From: Chlamydiales bacterium
Lineage (GTDB): Bacteria; Chlamydiota; Chlamydiia; Chlamydiales; FEN-1388
DNA: 11,500 nt
Direction: 5' to 3'
Assembly (NCBI GenBank): GCA_021372185.1
Contig: JAJFUY010000336.1
Location: forward strand, 1 to 11,500
The notes beneath the pieces were generated by a model. It was not told where the DNA came from, did no database searches, and saw only the letters and a list, made by a program, of their open reading frames with translations. Positions within the stretch are counted from its first letter, which is position 1. Each line of letters begins with the position of its first letter. Shown piece after piece: positions 6,639 to 11,500 of this stretch. Both the position numbers and the translations under genes were made by a program.

Positions 6639-7151
6639 ATGTCTGCAGTACAACCAAACGAAAAATTTTTTGTAGATATCAAAGAAGCTACATTTGGCGG
6701 CCCAACAGGCTCTCGCCTTACTTCAAAGGCTGAAGTAGTAAGCCAAGCTAGTTGCTTTGGACGCGTTTTCTCATCTTGTGGCTGTTTTAAAGCCGGTTAT
6801 AGCCTTGATAAAGCAGTTGATGCCTTCAAAGCAAATGTGCTTACTTTTGTAAACGAAGCAGATCTTAAAGAAGAAGAAAAAGCACGCAGAATCACAGTTG
6901 TTACAGAATCAGCTGCAAACTTGAACACAATTTCAGCTATCCTTGATGGCGACGTAGATGCAGTTGATATTAAAGCCCTTCTTGCTCCAAAAGTTGAAGA
7001 GAAAGTTGAAGTTGTTAAAGAAGTAAAGGTAGAAGAACCAAGCGACTCATCAACAACTACTAGAAAAAGAAAAGCTGATGCGCTCACACTCGCAGAAGGC
7101 AAACATTTTGTTGAAAACTTTAAATCACCAAAACCAGTAACTGCAGAGTAA
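6639..7151 (+). CDS. Unknown 170-aa protein with Cys cluster and basic RKRK patch
   Basis: No family recognised. ATG 6639 follows AAGGAG (6626-6631) with a seven-base spacer. The N-terminal third contains a Cys cluster, SCFGRVFSSCGCF (Cys39, 47, 49). A helical middle follows (about 55-115), then a low-complexity Lys/Glu/Val stretch (118-133), a Ser/Thr-rich hinge, and RKRK at 142-145 inside TTRKRKAD. The C-terminus is polar, ending KSPKPVTAE. The RKRK patch looks like a classical monopartite nuclear localisation signal. Together with the disordered linker and the lack of a known domain, this is compatible with a type III effector, but that is a guess. It also fits a nucleic-acid-binding or structural protein. 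A strong terminator follows. Confidence 0.7.
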   Translation: MSAVQPNEKFFVDIKEATFGGPTGSRLTSKAEVVSQASCFGRVFSSCGCFKAGYSLDKAVDAFKANVLTFVNEADLKEEEKARRITVVTESAANLNTISAILDGDVDAVDIKALLAPKVEEKVEVVKEVKVEEPSDSSTTTRKRKADALTLAEGKHFVENFKSPKPVTAE

Positions 7152-7162
7152 TCTGTGTAACT

Positions 7163-7198
7163 AAAGCCCTTTACTGTTGTGAAGGGCTTTGTAGTTTT
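7163..7198 (+). terminator. Intrinsic terminator after the 6639-7151 gene
   Basis: AAAGCCCTT (7163-7171) pairs perfectly with AAGGGCTTT (7182-7190) around a ten-base loop, followed by GTAGTTTTT. This is a convincing rho-independent terminator for the plus-strand gene ending at 7151. The hairpin overlaps the last codons and the stop of the convergent Nudix gene, so the same stem can also form in that transcript, though with a poor T run on that side. Confidence 0.8.
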
Positions 7199-7596
7199 TC
7201 CATCACAGTCTTTAGTAACAGCTTCATCTGAGCATACGTTACAATTTCTTGCGCTTTTAAAATATCTACCCAGCGGCCGTCTTGCAGCTCTTCTTTTTGA
7301 ATGCGGATGGCGCCCTGCACTTCTCCGATAAAGTACTGTACCGTTTTGTGAATAGGCTTTCCGCGGCTTGAAAACTGGTAGGCTTCAATTAAAGGTTCTT
7401 CAAAAAGTAGCTTTACAAGAGAAAGCCCTGTTTCTTCATAGAGCTCTCTTTTTGCAGATTCAAGGGGCTGTTCATCCCCCTCAGGATGGCCCTTAGGCAG
7501 CGTCCAGTGGCCCCCGCGGTGGCGGATTACAAAGACGAACCATCGATCCCCTTCTTTTTTAAGAGGTACTATTCCAAATGACTGATCGTATCGCAT
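7171..7596 (-). CDS. Nudix hydrolase, probable Ap4A (dinucleoside polyphosphate) hydrolase
   Basis: The complete Nudix box GX5EX7REUXEEXGU spans residues 36-58, with G36, E42, R50-E51, E54-E55 and G57. The metal-binding glutamates are all present. The 141-residue length, the start RYDQSFGIVPL and the HWTLPKGHPEGDE segment fit the small asymmetric Ap4A-hydrolase-like group. The chlamydial member I recall in the same position (CT771) is such an enzyme. It would split Ap4A-type dinucleotides in the cytosol. The substrate is inferred from family and gene order, not from a diagnostic residue. It is the last gene of the minus-strand operon, starting eight bases after the fabF stop with only a weak AAAAGA ribosome site, so translation is probably coupled to fabF. 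Confidence 0.88.
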   Translation of the reverse strand: MRYDQSFGIVPLKKEGDRWFVFVIRHRGGHWTLPKGHPEGDEQPLESAKRELYEETGLSLVKLLFEEPLIEAYQFSSRGKPIHKTVQYFIGEVQGAIRIQKEELQDGRWVDILKAQEIVTYAQMKLLLKTVMEKLQSPSQQ

Positions 7597-7604
7597 TATA
7601 TCTT

Positions 7605-8849
7605 TTAGCTTTTGTATCGACCAAGGACGATAGTAGAGTTATGCCCACCAAAGCCAAAGGAGTTAGAAATACCTACGTTAACGTCAACACGCTCCTTGTG
7701 TTTCGACGTTCTAAATGCTAAATCTTCTGGATTATCAAGGTTGATTGTTGGATGCACATACCCTGTCTGTATAGCCTTGATGACTGCGATGGCTTCCATA
7801 CCGCCTGCAGCGCCTAAAGAGTGGCCTATCATCGATTTTGTAGCATTCATGATAATAGTTTCTGGCTTTGAAAAGAGGCGTGTGACGCCTTCTACTTCGC
7901 AAAGATCACCCGCCGGTGTTGATGTAGCGTGGGCGTTGATGTAGTTAACATCTTGCTCACTCAGGTTTGCATCTTGCAGCGCGCGCTCTACACAAAGACG
8001 TACACCTTCACCATCTCGTCTTGGGTCTGTCATGTGATGCGCATCGCATGTTAATGCTCCGCCCATATATTCAGCCAAGATTGGGGCTCCACGAGCAAGG
8101 GCATGCTCTAGGCTTTCTAATACTAAGCAAGCGGCGCCTTCTGCCATAACAAAGCCATCACGGGCCTTATCCCATGGACGAGATGCGCGTGTTGGATCAT
8201 CATTTCTTTCTGAGAGGGCTTTTAGAGCGCAAAAACCAGCAACCCCTATTGGAGATATTGGCGCCTCAGACCCACCGCACACCATAATGTCAGCATCGCC
8301 TTTTCTGATGTGATCAGCGGCGGCTATTATACAGTTATTGCTAGTAGCACAGGCAGTTGATATTGAATAATTTGGGCCCATAAAGCCAATATCCATTGCC
8401 AATAGAGCAGAGCCCATGTTGGTGAGGATAAATGGGATTAAAAAGGGAGTAATTTTGCGATGACCGCGCTCATTTAAAATTTTAACGTTATCGGCAAACG
8501 TACTCATGCCGCCAATACCTGAACCAATAATACATCCGGCGCGTGTTTTATCAATGCCTTCGATGTTATTGATGTCAAATTTTGCCATTTCAAGCGCTTT
8601 TTTACCAGATACCATAGCAAAGCTAATAGCGCGATCTACTCGGCGTGCCTGCTTTTTGTCTATGTACTCGCCTGCATCAAAATTTGGCACTTCAGCCGCA
8701 AATCGTGTGGGAAAATCAGCACAATCAAAGAGCGTAATAGGGCGTACACCACTATTTCCAGCTAGTAAGTTATCATAAAATGAGTCCACATCTTGACCAA
8801 AACAGGATACGATGCCCATTCCGGTTACAACAATGCGCTTCTTTGTCAT
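7605..8849 (-). CDS. fabF: 3-oxoacyl-[acyl-carrier-protein] synthase II
   Basis: Condenses malonyl-ACP with acyl-ACP in type II fatty-acid elongation. The 414 residues match the usual FabF length. The catalytic triad is visible: Cys167 in STACATS, His307 in NAHATSTPAGD, and His343 in SMIGHSLGAAGG, with the conserved Lys338 just before the last. The thiolase-fold start, RIVVTGMGIVSCFG, and the closing GISNSFGFGGHNSTIVLGR are typical. The Cys-His-His set separates it from FabH (Cys-His-Asn). AAGGGA (minus strand, 8860-8855) precedes ATG 8849 by five bases. It sits 52 bases after rsfS and eight bases before the Nudix gene. Confidence 0.97.
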   Translation of the reverse strand: MTKKRIVVTGMGIVSCFGQDVDSFYDNLLAGNSGVRPITLFDCADFPTRFAAEVPNFDAGEYIDKKQARRVDRAISFAMVSGKKALEMAKFDINNIEGIDKTRAGCIIGSGIGGMSTFADNVKILNERGHRKITPFLIPFILTNMGSALLAMDIGFMGPNYSISTACATSNNCIIAAADHIRKGDADIMVCGGSEAPISPIGVAGFCALKALSERNDDPTRASRPWDKARDGFVMAEGAACLVLESLEHALARGAPILAEYMGGALTCDAHHMTDPRRDGEGVRLCVERALQDANLSEQDVNYINAHATSTPAGDLCEVEGVTRLFSKPETIIMNATKSMIGHSLGAAGGMEAIAVIKAIQTGYVHPTINLDNPEDLAFRTSKHKERVDVNVGISNSFGFGGHNSTIVLGRYKS

Positions 8850-8901
8850 AGCAATCCCTTTATTATTTTAGAGACTGTATGTTACCTGAGAGAAGAGTTT
8901 A

Positions 8902-9276
8902 TTACAAGCTCCCCACGCGAATAGGCACATCAACAATTGAGGCATTTCGCCACAGCTGTTCAAGTTCATACTTTTCGCGCATATCGGGTATAAAAAGATG
9001 AATTACCACTTCAGAATAGTCAAGGACAAGCCAATCCCCTAGCCTTTGGCCTTCTTGATGAAGAGATGACCTTCCGGCCTCGTGCATGACATCTTGAATG
9101 TTTCTTGAAAGTGTCTGCACGTGTTTTTCTACGTTACCCTCTGCGATAATAAAATAATCCGTGAAGGTACAGATACCCCTCACATCCAGAACCAGTATAT
9201 TAAAACCTTTTTTATCATATATGGTTTGGCAGATTAACTCGAGTGTGTGCAAATCGCTATCAGGTACATTATTCAT
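8902..9276 (-). CDS. rsfS: Ribosomal silencing factor RsfS (Iojap/YbeB family)
   Basis: Binds ribosomal protein uL14 on the 50S subunit and blocks joining to 30S, lowering translation when nutrients run short. The 124 residues carry the family pattern in order: VLDVRGICTFTDYFIIAEG near the N-terminus, then EKHVQTLSRNI, LGDWLVLDYSEVVIHLF, and REKYELEQLW near the end. No region is missing. Its ATG overlaps the nadD stop by eight bases (9269-9276) and lacks a clear Shine-Dalgarno site, so it is probably translated by coupling to nadD. nadD next to rsfS is a common bacterial pairing. Confidence 0.95.
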   Translation of the reverse strand: MNNVPDSDLHTLELICQTIYDKKGFNILVLDVRGICTFTDYFIIAEGNVEKHVQTLSRNIQDVMHEAGRSSLHQEGQRLGDWLVLDYSEVVIHLFIPDMREKYELEQLWRNASIVDVPIRVGSL

Positions 9277-9847
9277 AAAGATGATTTTGTTGGATGTAGT
9301 TATAAACTTGGTTATTAAGAAGATGCCCGCAATAAAGTTTTTTCTTTAAGCGGTTGCGTATTTGGGTTGAACTCACCTCAAAGTAGGGAGTGTTGGTCAT
9401 TCCCGCTTTGAGCCATTCATTTTTCTGGGTAGTATCCACCCCTTGTCGACGAGCAACAAGACTTTGAGTGAGACTCATGAGCTCATCAACTCTCTTCCAT
9501 GAGCCAAAAGTGGCAATGGTATCTTCACCCACGATAAGATAGAGTGTATCGTCTGGATAGAGCTTTTTAATCTGTGCTACGGTGTCAATGGTATATGAGG
9601 GGCCTTCTCGCTCTAATTCTAGAGTCAATACCTTACAATAGGGTAAATCTTGAAAGGCCATTTGGAGCATGGCTAAACGATGCTCTTTATCTTGCGTATC
9701 GCCGTGAGCTTTATGAGGATTTTGGTTAGCTGGGATAATAAAGATACAATCTAAATCATGGGCCTCTTGCATGGCTACAACGAGGGCTACATGACCAATA
9801 TGGACAGGATCAAAGCTTCCGCCAAAGATTGCGATTTTTTTTCCCAT
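9269..9847 (-). CDS. nadD: Nicotinate-nucleotide adenylyltransferase
   Basis: Transfers AMP from ATP to nicotinate mononucleotide, giving deamido-NAD in NAD synthesis. The nucleotidyltransferase signatures are GGSFDPVHIGH (9-19) with the HIGH motif at 16-19, SYTIDT (84-89), VGEDT (106-110) and VSSTQIRNRL (158-167). The 192-residue length is normal. AAGGA lies five bases upstream of ATG 9847, but both fall in a possible hairpin (9846-9871). The gene starts 38 bases after the HAD phosphatase and overlaps rsfS by eight bases. Its presence suggests the organism can make NAD from nicotinate or quinolinate-derived precursors rather than relying only on import from the host; the rest of the pathway is not in this window. 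Confidence 0.95.
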   Translation of the reverse strand: MGKKIAIFGGSFDPVHIGHVALVVAMQEAHDLDCIFIIPANQNPHKAHGDTQDKEHRLAMLQMAFQDLPYCKVLTLELEREGPSYTIDTVAQIKKLYPDDTLYLIVGEDTIATFGSWKRVDELMSLTQSLVARRQGVDTTQKNEWLKAGMTNTPYFEVSSTQIRNRLKKKLYCGHLLNNQVYNYIQQNHLYE

Positions 9848-9871
9848 ACCATCCTTTTTTTCGGATAGTAT
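9846..9871 (-). promoter_or_regulatory. Hairpin that could hide the nadD ribosome binding site
   Basis: On the minus strand ATACTATCC (9871-9863) can pair with GGATGGTAT (9854-9846): eight Watson-Crick pairs and one G-U, with an eight-base A-rich loop. The right half of the stem contains most of the nadD Shine-Dalgarno site and the first two bases of its ATG. Opening by ribosomes finishing the upstream HAD gene, which stops only 38 bases before, would couple their translation. There is no U run after it, so it does not look like a terminator. Confidence 0.4.
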
Positions 9872-9885
9872 GAATTTGGGCTTTT

Positions 9886-10548
9886 TTAGTCACACCAAAT
9901 TTCCCAGCCTTTTTTTTGGGCTATTTTTTGTAATTTTTTGTCAGGGCAGATGATGATGGGAGTGTCTACACTTTCTAATAACGGTAAATCTTGAATGCTA
10001 TCGCTATAGGCAATAACTTGTGCTACATCATGCGTATTTTTAAAATCCTGCACAAACTGCTGTTTAGAAGTGCCTGTAACTATATGCGCAATTTCAAAAT
10101 AGTGCCCCTGACGCATTGTATAGCTTGTGGCCATAGTTATAGGTATACCTAAATAGGCAGCAATTGGCTCTACAATACAATCTGGAGAACTTGACAACAG
10201 AACAATATGAGCATCTTGCTTTTTTGCATCAGCTAACTTTTCTAAAAGACATTGTCTAAAGAGGGTGGAAAGCGTAAAGCGTAAAAAGCTTTTGACATTT
10301 TGCTGGATATATTCAGAGCTTTTGCCTTTAAGAATAGCTGTAAAGCCATATTCATGAACTTTTTTGACAGAATATAAGCCGCACATGTGGGCTAAATAGA
10401 TGCCAACAAGGGCTAGCATCTTGGATAGTGGTAACTTTTTAGTTTTATAAAGAAATTTACTGAAGGCAAAGCTTACGTTATCATACGCAAGCGTGCCATC
10501 AAGATCAAAGACGAAGAGATTAGTTCTAGTGGCCTTGAAGCTTTTCAA
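9886..10548 (-). CDS. HAD-superfamily phosphatase, subfamily IB (SerB-like)
   Basis: A 220-residue haloacid-dehalogenase-fold hydrolase. Motif I FDLDGT carries the nucleophile Asp15 and the acid/base Asp17. Motif II is the run LLSSSP (116-121). A motif III lysine is probably Lys161 in TSKQQF. Motif IV is YSDSIQDLPLL with Asp182 and Asp186. A helical cap lies between about residues 25 and 105. The closing pattern, PDKKLQKIAQKKGWEIW, is typical of HAD-IB proteins, which include phosphoserine phosphatase and related enzymes acting on phospholipid-type or small phosphomonoesters. The substrate cannot be read from the sequence. The start is TTG 10548, with AGGA five bases upstream. It overlaps the coiled-coil gene by 23 bases, which implies translational coupling. 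Confidence 0.85.
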   Translation of the reverse strand: MKSFKATRTNLFVFDLDGTLAYDNVSFAFSKFLYKTKKLPLSKMLALVGIYLAHMCGLYSVKKVHEYGFTAILKGKSSEYIQQNVKSFLRFTLSTLFRQCLLEKLADAKKQDAHIVLLSSSPDCIVEPIAAYLGIPITMATSYTMRQGHYFEIAHIVTGTSKQQFVQDFKNTHDVAQVIAYSDSIQDLPLLESVDTPIIICPDKKLQKIAQKKGWEIWCD

Positions 10549-11500
10549 TCATATCCTGAAGTTCTTCGATGCCAGATTCAATCTTATCTAAACGGATCTT
10601 TTCGTTTTGAATCATGTCATTAATTTGGATAGCGCGGGCAAAGTCAAGACCAGAGCCTCCACTTTCTTTGCGCATAGCATCTATCTGGGTTTTGATAGAC
10701 TGGCGGTTCAGCTTTTTCTCTTTTAATAGATCTTTAAGCTTGCCAATTGCCTCTCGGTCACCTTCTGAGAGTGATAAGAGCTTTTGCTCTTTTTTCTCGG
10801 TGATTACATCGCGGACATTACGGACTAGCTTATCAAACTCTTGCTTTTCAGTTCTTGGGATAGAAAGTGTACCCACTTCTTTTACAAGAGGCTCTAAAGC
10901 CTTTTCGATATCTTCAATTTCTTGCGTACTTTCAGTTGATGCTAGAGTTATAAGCTCTTGTCTTACAGCTTCGATGCGAGATTTTTTCTCTTGTTCTTTT
11001 TTGTTAGCAAGCTGGCGGCGTGAGGTCTCTTCATTTTGTGTGTGAGCCGTAAGTGCCTGGCGTAAATCGCGCACTAAATCTCGGAGTTCTCTAATTTCTA
11101 GCTTACCAAGTGGAGTATTGCGCATGCGGTCTGACAAGTCATCAAGCTTTGTCATGAGCGCACTTGCAGGCTGGTCTTTTGCTTCAAAACTAGCTTTAAG
11201 CGCATCAAGTTCGCCTACAAACTGGTCTCGGTGCTGTTTATAGGTTGATTTTTGCTCAGAAGCTTCTTTACGGCGGTCTTTAACCACATTTTTAATGCTA
11301 TCCCAGCATTCACTCAATGTTTTACGAGTAGTTGAAAAGGCTTCAGTATTTAAGGTTAACACCTTGGCAATACTCTGCAGGGCTTTAATCTCATCACGAA
11401 CGTTAAAGAGCTGAACGGTCTTTAGCTCTGTAACAAAGGTAGTTTTGATGAAATTCTCAACGTCGCTGATAAATAGCTGAGACACCTTTTGGATAAGCTC
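10526..11500 (-). CDS. Coiled-coil protein, 5' end outside the window
   Basis: The reading frame stays open to the window edge (the last codons read ELIQK before a GTG at 11485), and that GTG has no ribosome site, so the gene very probably begins upstream. The visible 324 codons encode a highly charged, almost entirely helical protein. It is rich in Lys, Glu, Arg, Gln and Leu, with long stretches of heptad-like spacing (about residues 85-200 and 230-319 counted from the GTG) and no membrane segment. It ends in a coiled coil, IEELQDMIEKLQGH. I recall a conserved hypothetical protein beside rsfS in Chlamydia (CT768), and this could be its counterpart, but I cannot confirm it. It is the first visible gene of the operon, and the HAD phosphatase begins inside its end. 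Confidence 0.8.
   Translation of the reverse strand, partial: ELIQKVSQLFISDVENFIKTTFVTELKTVQLFNVRDEIKALQSIAKVLTLNTEAFSTTRKTLSECWDSIKNVVKDRRKEASEQKSTYKQHRDQFVGELDALKASFEAKDQPASALMTKLDDLSDRMRNTPLGKLEIRELRDLVRDLRQALTAHTQNEETSRRQLANKKEQEKKSRIEAVRQELITLASTESTQEIEDIEKALEPLVKEVGTLSIPRTEKQEFDKLVRNVRDVITEKKEQKLLSLSEGDREAIGKLKDLLKEKKLNRQSIKTQIDAMRKESGGSGLDFARAIQINDMIQNEKIRLDKIESGIEELQDMIEKLQGH

Noticed and set aside
6797..7102. Minus-strand frame of 101 codons inside 6639-7151
   Set aside because: Ser/Thr/Phe-rich shadow of the Lys/Glu-rich plus-strand gene, which has a strong ribosome site and terminator.
10614..11045. Plus-strand frame of 143 codons, rich in Ser and Phe
   Set aside because: Its composition is what results from reading the opposite strand of a Lys/Glu-rich coiled-coil gene.

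Overview
The window most likely comes from a member of the Chlamydiota outside the classical Chlamydia genus, an intracellular symbiont or pathogen. The strongest hint is the gene block rsfS, fabF and a Nudix Ap4A-hydrolase-like gene. I recall this order from Chlamydia trachomatis (CT769-CT770-CT771) but could not check it here. Genes with no recognisable family that look lineage-specific fit the same picture. The assignment is an inference, about 60-65% sure. The DNA is moderately AT-rich, Shine-Dalgarno sites of the AGGAG/GAGG type are common, and the standard code applies because conserved genes contain no internal TGA.

Left part (1-2567). A terminator-like hairpin from an upstream gene is followed by a small unknown gene (151-549, +). 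Facing it is a short minus-strand gene (663-953) that has a promoter-like site and a ribosome binding site but an in-frame TGA at codon 16. A SAM-dependent methyltransferase (1064-1834, +) and a soluble unknown protein (1923-2567, +) follow.

Middle (2564-5737, minus strand). cysS is followed downstream by an unusual AAA+ ATPase. Its C-terminal two thirds read like ClpB domain D1 plus the ClpB middle domain, ending where D2 would start. The ClpB N-domain is replaced by a helical region with two closely spaced hydrophobic segments. I consider this the best candidate for an undescribed system in the window.

Intergenic element (5738-6202). A 218-bp nested palindrome (5843-6060) lies between divergent cysS and a small unknown gene. 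It has 64-bp outer arms with two mismatches and a second hairpin with a 20-bp perfect stem inside. It looks like an inserted palindromic repeat rather than an ordinary terminator.

Right part. Two unknown plus-strand genes (6203-6580 and 6639-7151) follow; the second carries a basic RKRK patch and could encode a secreted effector (inference only). They converge, through a shared terminator, on a tightly packed minus-strand operon. In transcription order it holds a coiled-coil protein (cut by the window edge), an HAD phosphatase, nadD, rsfS, fabF and the Nudix hydrolase. The cluster joins NAD synthesis, ribosome silencing, fatty-acid elongation and nucleotide clean-up in one probable transcript with overlaps or short gaps throughout.
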